The notes under the pieces are model-generated. The model made no database searches. It saw only the letters and a list, made by a program, of their open reading frames with translations, and was not told the DNA's origin. The position numbers were made by a program, and so were the translations under genes. A DNA stretch of 64,000 bases, from contig OY997653.1 in assembly GCA_963921795.1 (NCBI GenBank), forward strand, positions 5,663,104 to 5,727,103. The letters are read 5' to 3'. Numbering within the stretch: position 1 is the stretch's first letter; every line of letters starts with the position of its first letter. Shown here piece by piece: positions 31,790 to 41,345 of this stretch. The stretch is from Nannobrachium achirus. Lineage: Eukaryota; Chordata; Actinopteri; Myctophiformes; Myctophidae.

Positions 31790-32100
31790 TTTCTCAAACA
31801 TTTTGGCTCAGGGCAGCCCTGTAAATATCCTAATCATCCACGGCACCCCTGAATTTTGTTATTTTTTTTAGAACTGTATGTCATATTACTGTACGTACAT
31901 ATGTAAACATTTCCCCCTAAGATACAGTTTATGTCATGAGCAACACTTGTGAATGTCATTAGACTGGACTGTTCCTATTCTGCATCCCTATTCTGGTAGA
32001 GAACATTCACCTACAATATCCGATCTACAAGTTCACACCACATCACATCACATTGTGCCATGTTGTGAGCTTGTAGATCGGCTATTGTTTGTGAACAGAC
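31790..32100. mobile_element. hAT-like MITE remnant with hairpin
   Basis: 'caaacattttggctcagggc' and 'cggcacccctgaattt' resemble the start of the hAT element at 11726. The hairpin at 32014-32087 (CGATCTACAAGTTCACACC ... GTGAGCTTGTAGATCGGC) sits in the same relative place. Ends and target duplication are not clear. It lies in an intron of the piggyBac-derived gene. Confidence 0.55.
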
Positions 32101-32269
32101 GTGGTACACTGTAGACTTCAACTGTAAGTGATTCAACTGAAGTTACATTGACAGATATCAAAATGATTTTGACCTCTATGGCCTTGCCATGCTGCAAGTA
32201 AAGCCAGAATAAGGATGGACATATTATGTAGCAGTGAGATCCAGTGTGATGAGCAGAAACGGTTCTCAC

Positions 32270-32353
32270 CACTTTTCTTCTTAGACTTGCGGTGAACGGA
32301 TGGGCCAGCAGCAGCAGAAGGTGGTGGTCCTGGCTGGTCCTCCGTCAGTGTGT
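32270..32353 (-). CDS. piggyBac-derived protein, linker exon
   Basis: 84 bp; acceptor GGGGTTTCAG, donor GTGAGA. Encodes D-TLTEDQPGPPPSAAAGPSVH plus a basic RKSKKKSG. Both ends are in phase 1, so it can be skipped without changing frame. It joins cleanly to the exon at 31679. Confidence 0.65.
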
Positions 32354-32485
32354 CTGAAACCCCAGTGAAATAAAATCATGGCTCTCCCTCCATCTCAGTG
32401 TCCCTCATCCCATCAGTGTCCCAGTGAAATAGTAAAAATCGTCTTTTCCTCCATCAGTGTGTGTCTGTAAAAATCAACTTACTAT

Positions 32486-32609
32486 TCAAGTTCAGGAGAG
32501 TTTGGAGAAGGCAATTCTCTTGAATGCTGCCTTCATGTATGGCATGGAAAGAGGGCATTTTTATTTCTTTCACCATAGTGAAAACTGCATTCATGGTCTG
32601 TAGAGGGCC
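32486..32609. repeat. dispersed repeat 'ttcaggagagtttgg', copy 2
   Basis: Truncated copy of the unit at 24229-24420, in the same orientation, inside an intron of the piggyBac-derived gene. Confidence 0.7.
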
Positions 32610-32657
32610 TAGGCTACCCCTGAACAACTACAATGGAAGATAGCTTTTTCTTTTTAC

Positions 32658-32720
32658 CTGCATGGCTGGAGGGAGATGTCCCTAGGTCAGCTGGGACAAT
32701 TCCACTCCCCTCTGCGTCCT
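32658..32720 (-). CDS. piggyBac-derived protein, linker exon
   Basis: 63 bp; acceptor GTGATTACAG, donor GTAAAA. Encodes EDAEGSGIVPADLGTSPSSH-AG, phase 1 on both sides. Its acceptor and its 3' end (CATGCAG/gta) match those of the next exon up, suggesting an exon duplication. Confidence 0.6.
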
Positions 32721-32818
32721 CTGTAATCACAAATCATTTCCCATTTAGCAAGAAAGTATATACAGAATGTAAACTACATGAATGCAAGATTTCTTTTGTA
32801 TTTACTGTATGTACGTAC

Positions 32819-32884
32819 CTGCATGCCTGGACTGAGATTGTCCTCCGTGTTGAGTCAGGAAAATCTCTGCATCATCATCATCCA
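32819..32884 (-). CDS. piggyBac-derived protein, linker exon
   Basis: 66 bp; acceptor GTGATTACAG, donor GTACGT. Encodes VDDDDAEIFLTQHGGQSQSR-HAG, phase 1 on both sides, acidic then Ser/Gln-rich. Confidence 0.6.
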
Positions 32885-33051
32885 CTGTAATCACAACATT
32901 TTCCATTGGGGACAAAGGGAAAATAAATTAGGAAAATAATATATATTCAACCCAGCATCATGCCCAGTCATGCATGCATCTGTGTGTTCCATGACTTTGA
33001 TGTAAATTATACATACATTTGAACAACAGAAATGTGATTTTATCTAGTGAC

Positions 33052-33129
33052 CTGAACTTGAAGAACTGGACTCAAGTCTTGCCCGGCGAGGCCCGCCTCT
33101 CCTCTCCTCCTCCTCCTCAGAATCTGAAT
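33052..33129 (-). CDS. piggyBac-derived protein, acidic linker exon
   Basis: 78 bp; acceptor TGCACATTCAG, donor GTCACT. Encodes DSDSEEEEERRGGPRRARLE then SSSSSSG, phase 1 on both sides. N-terminal acidic regions of this kind are usual in piggyBac proteins. Confidence 0.55.
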
Positions 33130-33210
33130 CTGAATGTGCAGCAGGAATGTGCAGAGAATGTTAGAGATTTCAAAAAAGGGCCTTTTGGTGGAAATATCAC
33201 AAATAGACCT

Positions 33211-33323
33211 CACACACCGAAAATAGAAGACCTCCAAGCTCAAAATAGCTGACCTCCATGCTCACAAAGTGTCGCTGCGCGGCGCGTTGTGAGCTTGGAT
33301 GTCTGCTATTTTTTCGGTGTGTG
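33211..33323. repeat. hairpin element, expanded copy
   Basis: Outer arms CACACACCGAAAATAG / CTATTTTTTCGGTGTGTG enclose a hairpin-family core (GACCTCCATGCTCACAA ... TTGTGAGCTTGGATGTC), with one arm partly duplicated. A half copy with the same right flank lies at 33866-33926. Confidence 0.7.
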
Positions 33324-33369
33324 ATACCACACTGAACTAAGCATGGTCTGGAGAGAGGGCACATACAGC

Positions 33370-33859
33370 CAGGGTTGTTAAGTAACGGATTACATGTAAC
33401 GGGATTACGTAATCAGATTACAAAAAACAGGTAACTTGTAAAGTCTCAGGTTACATTTTAAAATGTGTAATCTGGATTACAGTAACGGATCTGAATGATG
33501 GGGGTTACATGCTGGAGTACATTCTCCCCTTGCCCTCATCAATTTTACAAATAAGTTATAACGCCAAACAATAAAATAATCAAATCGAATCAGCGTAAAG
33601 TACTGCCACTTCGCTTAAGTAAAATTCTGTTGTCCTTTTCCTAATTTCATTGGCTCAATATTCTTGTCTAGTTATCAATGGTAAAACATGTTTTATTTAA
33701 TTAGAGAGTTTTTCTAAATGGTAATCCAAAAGTAACTGAAAGTAACTAGTAGTTACTTTTTAAATTGTGATAATCAGATTACGTTACTGACTACATTTTC
33801 TTTGCAAGTAACTTGTAACTGTAGGGGATTCCTTTTTAAAAGTAACCCTAACAACCCTG
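33370..33859. mobile_element. hAT-type MITE with 8-bp target duplication
   Basis: Ends CAGGGTTGTTAAGTAACGG and (reversed) CAGGGTTGTTAGGGTTACT. CATACAGC flanks it at 33362-33369 and 33860-33867. The interior repeats 'gtaatc.gattac'-type words. Non-coding. The insertion split a hairpin-bearing repeat. Confidence 0.85.
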
Positions 33860-33949
33860 CATACAGCGTTGTGAGCTTGGAGGTCTGCTATTTACGGTGT
33901 GTGATACCACACTGAACTAAGCATAATCAAGTCAATATTTGAGATGTGC

Positions 33950-34145
33950 CATAACGGCATGGATTTTTACACAGAGAGGGCACTTCTTTCAACATAAAAT
34001 AATGCATTCAAGTTCAGGAGAGTTTGGACAAGGCAATTCTCTTGATTGCTGCCTTCATGTATGGCATGGAAAGAGGGGCATTTTCATTTCTTTCACCATA
34101 GTGAAAACTGCATTCATGGTCTGGAGAGGGCACTTTTTTTACATA
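33950..34145. repeat. dispersed repeat 'ttcaggagagtttgg', copy 3
   Basis: Closest copy to 24229-24420, in the same orientation, between exons of the piggyBac-derived gene. 34146-34510 beyond holds no recognised feature. Confidence 0.7.
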
Positions 34146-34517
34146 GATACAGCCCCCTTTTATATGTGTGCACGTGCCAGTCGTGCCTGTTGTGCAGTGT
34201 TTTTATTTCTTGTTTTATGAATTGAATATAGGACACAAGTCAGCATAGATGTTGAGCTTCCTTTAGGAAGTTTGTTTGACTGTAGTGCATTTCTGCAGCA
34301 GCAACATCAACAGACTGTACGTTTTGTGCATGTGTTGGCACCAGAAAAAAAAGATGAATGATGAACACAAAACCCTACTTTAGGATCTAAGTGACTGATG
34401 TTATAATACATTTGATTGTGTAGGCAGCAAAGACATTTTCTGTGCTTCCTTGACTTATTTGACTGTTTGCATTTATGCCTAATAAAACACGATGTCATTT
34501 CACGTTTCAATTCTTAC

Positions 34518-34767
34518 CAATGTCGTGCACACACAGAGCCTGCTTGGCGCTGGGTTGGGGTCCTTCATCATCATCCTCAGTATCCACGTCGGGGTTTACG
34601 CTTGCCGTCCTGCCACTACGGCGCCCAACTTGACTGAGAAACGGAATGGGCTCAGGTTCTAGCTCCTCATCTGTGACTGTAATTTTGTCAACATGGCGTT
34701 TCAACACTTGCAGTAGTGTCGGCTTTGACTGTCCCTTGCTCGGCAGCGAACCCCGGCTACGCTTCAT
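34518..34767 (-). CDS. piggyBac-derived protein, first coding exon
   Basis: ATG at 34765-34767, donor GTAAGA at 34512-34517. 83 residues and one base: MKRSRGSLPSKGQSKPTLLQ, VLKRHVDKITVTDEELEPEP and a later VDTEDDDEGPQPSAKQALC. It is basic then acidic, as in piggyBac N-termini. It ends in phase 1, compatible with all following exons. A poly-C/poly-A junction lies immediately upstream and no acceptor is visible, so this ATG was taken as the start; an alternative first exon may lie at 44334-44418. Confidence 0.6.
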
Positions 34768-34779
34768 GCCCCCCCCCCC

Positions 34780-35046
34780 CAAAAAAAAAACACGGATACT
34801 AAACTATACTAACTCCCCTCTCTCTCCCTCCCCCTCGCCCTCAAAACAGATATCACACAGAACAAAACGGACACACAACAGTACACAGTAAACAAACAGA
34901 CAACAGACAACGTTTTTTTTTTCTTTTTGTTTTTTTTTCCAGACAACGTACAGACAACAGACAACGTATAGTACACCAAAACAGACAGATGATGAACACA
35001 CGACAGACAAACAAACAAAGAATAAACACTTATCTCTCCCTCTCCT

Positions 35047-35087
<41 letters not shown>

Positions 35088-35290
35088 CTTCCAGACAGTC
35101 AAATTCTCACCTCGCACTCCAAACACGCTCGCACCACCGGCTTCGACTGCTCTCTTCGCATTCAATCCGACTTTTTCACCATTTCTCAGACGTTTGAATG
35201 CAGAGAATATGCACTGGGTATCCACGGAGGAGTATCCTCCGTGGATACTTTGAAGTACGCATGCGCCGATATCTCTCGCCTTGAATATTA
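34780..35290. other. low-complexity sequence with (CA)n
   Basis: T/A-rich low complexity with repeated 'cagacaacagacaacg' words, a CA array at 35050-35083 and a short hairpin at 35218-35252 (GGTATCCACGGAGGA / TCCTCCGTGGATACT). 35083-35134 is repeated at 36021-36075. Confidence 0.6.
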
Positions 35291-35361
35291 GTCCCCTCAG
35301 GGGAATCGAACCCAAACCGTGGGTTTGTTGCATCCGTGCTCTACTGACTGAGCTAATGAAC
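35291..35361 (-). pseudogene. tRNA-like pseudogene (Ala-TGC-like)
   Basis: The minus strand has box A-like TTAGCTCAGTCAGTAGAGCA, a loop containing TGC and box B-like GGTTTGGGTTCGATTCCCC. The acceptor stem does not pair and the T stem is weak, so it is a tRNA-derived relic or SINE head, not a working tRNA. Identity is uncertain. Confidence 0.5.
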
Positions 35362-35866
35362 GGATGAAGTGACTCCTTTTTTGTGCATTTATCTATGACG
35401 TGGATATCTATGACGTGGATAGTGGGGTAGATGTTGATAGTGAGGGACTGAATATTTACTATTCTGTCCATAACGGCACATAACTCGGTAACGCGGCTGA
35501 GTGGGATTGGGCGCCGTTCCCACCGTTCGTCGCGGCAACTCGGCTCGCTAGCGCTCGCCTCGGTGGCGACTCACGGGGGTCATCGGCGCCCAATACCGCG
35601 CCGCTCCGTCGGGGTCAGTGGCGTGGAGCATTACACTGGGGAACAGAGCACACTTGGCATCTGGTTCGAGGCTGGGAGTCACCTCAGGTTTTATTTTTGC
35701 GCTCCTCTGAGGTTGACCACTAGATGTCGACATTTTACTACTAATATCTCTGCATTGGTGAGTTATTGGATACTGAATATCCAAGTATCCTGGATACTTT
35801 CTGCATTGAAGAGTCTGAAAGCACGTGAATATTTCGCATTAAGTGCGTTGATATCATTAGAAGCAG

Positions 35867-35879
35867 GTGCTCGCACGCA

Positions 35880-35910
<31 letters not shown>

Positions 35911-36077
35911 CTCTCTCTCTCAAACGGTCACCAGTCAATCAATCACAAACACTATCAATTACTCTTACAATGCAATGCTCTCTGTCTCTCTCTGTCTCTC
36001 AATCCCAACCTACTCCCAACACAAACACTTCCAGACAGTCAAATTCTCACCTCGCACTCCAAACACGCTCGCACGCA

Positions 36078-36126
<49 letters not shown>

Positions 36127-36240
36127 CTCTCTCAAACGGTCACCAGTCAATCAATCACAAACACTATCAATTACTCTTACAATGCAATGCTCTCTGTCTC
36201 TCTCTGTCTCTCAATCCCAACCTACTCCCAACACCAGGTT
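35867..36240. repeat. tandem duplication with (CT)n arrays
   Basis: 'gctcgcacgcacgctcgctc', a CT array, 'aaacggtcaccagtcaatca' and 'cccaacctactcccaacac' occur at 35867-36022 and again at 36070-36236. The link between them copies 35083-35134. Frames across it are repeat artefacts. Confidence 0.85.
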
Positions 36241-36589
36241 GTGGGCGGAGTGCAGTATTTATAGGGCTGGGTTGTGTGATTTCTGAAGTGACCTATAGAA
36301 CACAGCCAAGTGTGTGTGTTTTCCTTACTGATCCTATAGAAACGAGTAAGACTCACCACTGTTGTTTAGTTTATTTGACCTAGAGATGATACCAGGAACA
36401 TAATAATTTGGATCATGTGGTTTAGTGTGTACATTATGTTACAAGCACATGGCTCCTCACTCATAAGTTGCACAGGAGCGCCATCTGGTGGATTCCAGTG
36501 GAAAGCTTATCTCGTTCAGGGACGAGTTAGATAATGTTGGCTCAGGTGCGTCCTTTTTCATAACTCGTCCCTGAACGAGTTTGGCTCGT

Positions 36590-38008
36590 TAAGTGTTAAC
36601 CTTAATTGGGGCCTATTTCGCCAAACAGGAAGTGACCCTATATCTCATGAACCATTTGTCGTACAGACTTGTGGGTGGTGTCAAATGACTTGATTAAGAG
36701 TCCTTAACCTTCATTGGGGCCTATTTTGCCAAACAATAAGTGCTCCTCACCAAACAGGAAGTGACTCTTTATCTCATGAACCGTTTGTCGTACAGACTTG
36801 TGGGTGGCATCAAATGACTTGATTAAGAGTCCTTAACCTTAATTGGGGCCTATTCCACCAAACAGGAAGTGCCCCTCACCAAACAGGAAGTGACCCTTTA
36901 TCTCATGAACCGTTTGTCGTACAGACTCGTGGGTGGCGTCAAATGACTTGATTAAGAGTCCTTAACCTTAATTGGGGCCTATTTTGCCAAACAGGAAGTG
37001 CCCCTCACCAAACAGGAAGTGACCCTATATCTCATGAACCTTTTGTCATACAGACGCGTGGGTGGTGTCATATAACTTGATTAAGAGTCCTTAACCTTAA
37101 TTGGGGCCTATTTCGCCAAACAGGAAGTGACCCTATATCTCATGAACCATTTGTCGTACAGACTTGTGGGTGGTGTTAAATGACTTAATTAGGAGTCCTT
37201 AACCTTAATTGGGGCATATTTTGCCAAACAATAAGTGCCCCTCACCAGACAGGAAGTGACTCTTTATCTCATGAACTGTTTGTCGTACAGACTTGTGGGT
37301 GGCTTAACCTTAATTGGGGACTATTTGCCAAACAGGAAGTGCCCCTTACCAAACAGGAAGTGACCCTATCTCTCATGAACCGTTTGTCGTACAGACTCCT
37401 GGGTGGCGTCAAATGACTTCATTAAGAGTTCTTAACCTTAATTGGGGCCTATTTCATCAAACAGGAAGTGCCCTTCACCAACAGGAAGTGCCTCTATATC
37501 TCATGAACCGTTTGTCGTACAGACGCGTGGTTGGTGTCATATGACTTGATTAAGAGTCCTTAACCTTAATTGGTGCTTCCTTCGCCAAACAGGAAGTGCC
37601 TCTATATCTCATGAACCGTTTGTCGTACAGACGCGTGGGTGGCGTCATATGAATTGATTAAGAGTATCTAAGCTTAATTGGTGCTTTTTTTGCCAAACAG
37701 GAAGTGCCCTTTGCCAACCAGGAAGTGCCTCTTTATCTCATGAACCGTTTGTCGTACAGACGCGTGGGTGATGTCATATGACTTGATTAAGAGTCCTTAA
37801 CCTTAATTGGGTCCTATTTCTCCAAACAGGAAGTGCCCCTCACCAAACAGGAAATGACCCTTTATCTCATGATCCGTTTGTCGTACAGACGCATGGGTGG
37901 TGTCATAAGAGTTGATTAAGAGTCCTTAACCTTAATTGGTGCTTCCTTCACCAAACAGGAAGTGCCCTTTGCCAAACAGGAAGTGCCTCTATATCTCATG
38001 AACCGTTT
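36590..38008. repeat. satellite array, block 1 (108/128-bp units)
   Basis: About 11-12 units of 'ccttaaccttaattgg', 'gccaaacaggaagtg', 'tatctcatgaaccgtttgtc' and 'gacttgattaagagt'. Unit spacing is about 107-111 or 125-130 bp because the about 20-bp module 'caaacaggaagtgcccctca' is present once or twice. Three further blocks lie at 43437-44005, 46955-47545 and 48010-48595. No protein is encoded. Confidence 0.9.
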
Positions 38009-39262
38009 GGGCGAAGCTACACATGCGTGGAAAAAGTCGCAGCTCCCATCCACTTCAATGTTAAATGAATAGACAGGAAGACTCCTTTCATCTGTGATCA
38101 AAGAGCCCACAGGCAGCTGTGACATCACGTCCTCTCCGGGTTCATGGTTCAGCACTGCTGTACTCTCACCCGGTAGAGATACGCACTAAACCAATGGGAC
38201 AGAACGTCCTGTGAAGCTTGTAGTTTTCTTTCTTTCATCCAGCTCTCCAAATACAGAGGGAAATACAGAGGGAGTCAAGACATGCACGAGTGTTTCAATA
38301 AATGTAAACGTCCTTATTGTTGTTGAATTGCCAGACTGATGTCCACTGTTCTCCCATCTTGAATAGCTCATGTGTGAGGATAGTATAATGAAGAACTGGA
38401 CAATGTTTTATTAACTCTAGATAATCACACACAGGCTACAAAAAACGAAACATCTGAGCATTATTGTCAGAAATAACTATATTAATCTGTCATTGATAAT
38501 GATTTATGTAATTCACATGTAGCCCATTAAACCCTATTCTCAGCAAAAGGGACCCACATTTATTTGACTGCTTTATTTCTATAAACACCAAATCTTTACC
38601 AAAAATAGATGATCAAGCTCACTACTTGTTGCAGCGCGACACGTTGTGTGCTTGTAGATCGGCTATTTGGCTTATTCCCCCCCAGAATAGCCTTTGCATA
38701 GCTGGGGTTCATGTGGTTATTTGTAGTGTACTTTTCCTTTATATTGATTGAAAAATTCATTAGAAGTTTGCATAGGAAAAGGTACAGTTTTATGACAGTA
38801 TAAATCACTGGTACAAGGTCAACTAAAAGGAGATCCTAGTAAGCTTGTCTTATTTAGCCTACACAATAACCACTTTATGTAGGCTATCTCATATAACATT
38901 GAAAGACAGACGAATACAACACAGTACTTTGCATAGAGAATTGTCATTAACAAAAGGGGAGAAAAGAGTCATAAAAACAAGGGGAAAATAAATAATAAAA
39001 GTGAAATAGGAGATCATTTACAAAGGAAATGTTGCTTTTTTATTGCCCGTGCATAATATGTTTTCATGTTGAGTGTAGGTAGGCTACATTCCTTGATCTG
39101 TCTCACTCTCTGGAAATCGCACTAGTCAAAAGAACTACACGTCCGTCTGACCAGCGCCATGTTGACTCTCCCATTACCCCGGCGGATGTCCATACGTCAT
39201 CGGTTTGGTCGCTGATGGAAGAGCCGTAGGTCGCAGCAGTCGTCTGATGTGTGGCTACGCCC
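38009..39262. mobile_element. 1.25-kb element with GGGCGWAGC inverted ends inserted in satellite
   Basis: Ends GGGCGAAGCTACACAT and (reversed) GGGCGTAGCCACACAT. Comparison with the unbroken parallel sequence at 43990-44010 (gaaccgtttgtcgtacagtc) shows that it interrupts that phrase. It contains a hairpin-family copy (38601-38668) and a stretch shared with the LINE tail at 58.65 kb ('agaagtttgcataggaaaag'). No transposase seen. The superfamily is unclear (Harbinger-like ends are possible). Confidence 0.65.
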
Positions 39263-39443
39263 TAAGTCATACAGTCGATAATGTTAAAGCTAATGCAAAA
39301 AATGCTAATGTTAAAAAATCTAACGTAATGCTAACACCAAAGAAAATCTAATGCTAATGCTAACACCAAACGTCACACAAGGTTGCACACACTTAGCGAG
39401 CTGCAGGCACACTTAAAATGTCTTCGAATTTTTTTTTCTAGTT
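39263..39443. repeat. GCTAAT minisatellite and composite-repeat terminus
   Basis: 'aatgctaatgctaacacc' repeats followed by the terminus 'gctgcaggcacacttaaaa' ... 'ttttctagtta'. The same order is seen at 44005-44185; the inverted form starts at 40914 and 41346. Confidence 0.7.
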
Positions 39444-39515
39444 ACAAATTAATTTCCATGAATTAAACCACATAAACAATAATGACAATATTTCTACACA
39501 GATATCAGCATTCAA

Positions 39516-40825
39516 CTATTTACGATGATATTTCGAAGTTTTGATGTGTCTATTTAAGCTAGTCTTGCTTGCAAACACTCTCCCACACAGGTCACAGTGG
39601 TATGGTTTTTCTTTTGTATGTGTTTTCTGGTGAAGTTTGAGATGACTGCTCCGACTGTATGTTAACCCACACTGGTCACAGCGGTAGGGTTTCTCTCCTG
39701 TATGTGTTCTTATGTGCAGTTTGAGATGATGGATTACCCTGAAATCAGTCCCACAATATTTACAGTGGTAGGGCTTCTCTCCTGTATGAATTCTCTTGTG
39801 CTGTTTGAGATGACTGTTTTGGTGGAATCTTTTCCCACAATGTTCACAGTGGTAGGGTTTCTCTCCTGTATGAATTCTCTGATGAAGGCTTAGTTCACCG
39901 CTCCTGCTGAACGCTTTATCGCACACGTCACAGTGATAGGGCTTTTCTCCTGTATGAAGCCTCTTATGCATTCCGAGGGTCTGGCTTGTGGCAAAGTATT
40001 TTCCACACTGCTCACAGTGGTAGGGCTTCTCTCCTTTATGCGTTCTCTGGTGCTGTATAAGATGAGTGCCCTGGCTGAACCTTTTCCCACACTGGTCACA
40101 GTGGTAGGGTTTCTCACCCGTATGAATTCGCTGGTGTTTTATGAGATCAACTTTCTGGCTGAACCCTTTCCCACACTCGTCACATTGGTGGGGCTTCTCT
40201 CCTGTATGAACTAGCTCGTGCATTTTTAGGCTACCCTTCTGGCTGAAACCTTTCCCACACTGGTTACAGTGGTACTGGTAGGGTTTCTTTCCTGTATGAA
40301 TTTTCTGGTGAAGTTTGAAACCACTGTAGTGCCGGAACCTTTTCCCACACTGGTCACAGTGGTAGGGTTTTTCTCCTGTATGAATTTTCTGGTGACTTTT
40401 GAGACCAGATTCTTGACGGAACTTTGAGTCACATTTATCACAATGGTATGGTTTCTCTTGTGTATGAATTGACTGATGCGTTTTGAGGGCACTGCTCTGG
40501 TTGAAACTTGACTCACACTGGTCACAATGGTATGGCCTCTCTCCTGTGTGAATTCTTTGGTGCTGTTTGAGGGAACTGCTCTGGCTGAAACTTGACCCAC
40601 AGTCGTCACAATGGTAGGGCTTCTCTCCTGTGTGAATTCTCTGGTGCTTTATGAGCTCTTGCTTAAATCTGAACGCTTTCCCACACTGGTCATGGTCACA
40701 GCCGTAGGGTTTTTCTGCTCTATGAGTTCTCCGATGGATAGTGAGTTTCTTGCTTGTGAAGAAGTCTTTTCCACATTGGTCACAGTAGGTATGTTTCTTC
40801 ACTGGCAGTTGGGCAGGAAATAGAT
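39516..40825 (-). CDS. C2H2 zinc-finger protein, finger-array exon
   Basis: Minus-strand exon with acceptor CCATTCCAG above 40825 and stop TAG at 39516-39518; it starts DLFPAQLPVKKHTYCDQCGK. It has fifteen C2H2 fingers joined by TGEKP-type linkers, a sequence-specific DNA-binding array typical of expanding fish zinc-finger families; targets cannot be read off. Finger 2 has an enlarged Cys-Cys spacing (CDHDQC), finger 7 has two extra residues before it (YQYHC), and the last finger has a long His spacing (HIKTSKYH). It joins in phase 1 to the exon at 51714-52175. It is bracketed by inverted copies of one repeat terminus (ending 39443, starting 40914). Confidence 0.9.
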
Positions 40826-40913
40826 CTGGAATGGGGAATGAGGGCAAAAAGAAACCATAAATGTTTTGAAATAACATATACGCTGTGTTGTATTACCAAC
40901 TGATATTTTAATA

Positions 40914-41345
40914 CTAGAAAAGAAAATTTCGAAGAAAATTTGAGTGTGCCTGCAGCTCGCTAAGTATGTGCAACCTTGTATAGCAGTTGGTGTTAGCATT
41001 AACAGCATTATTAGAATTTTTAACATCAGCATTTTTACCACTAGCTTTAACATTAGCATTTTATTAGCATTAGCACACCATTCCTGTCCGAGCCTCACAT
41101 TTTGATGTATATATTGCCTGGGTGGCGTAAATCGTGCGGCAATTATTATGTGCCGAAATGTCCCCCATTCAAAGTCAATGGAGTTTTTGGGCGTAATTTT
41201 TTGCGAATTACGTCGCCATGGTAACGCGAATCGGAAAGAAAAGTAATAGCACACCATTCTCGTCCGAGCCCCACGTTTTGATGTATATATTGCGGGGGTG
41301 GCGTAAATTGTGCAGCAGTTATTACGTGCCGAAATTTGCTGGAAG
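40914..41345. repeat. composite-repeat terminus and GCTAAT-type repeats
   Basis: Starts ACTAGAAAAGAAAATTTCGA and 'gtgtgcctgcagctcgctaa', then 'gttagcatt' repeats and the phrase 'gccatggtaacgcgaatcgg' seen many times in this block. It is cut by a second copy of the same terminus at 41346. Confidence 0.7.
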
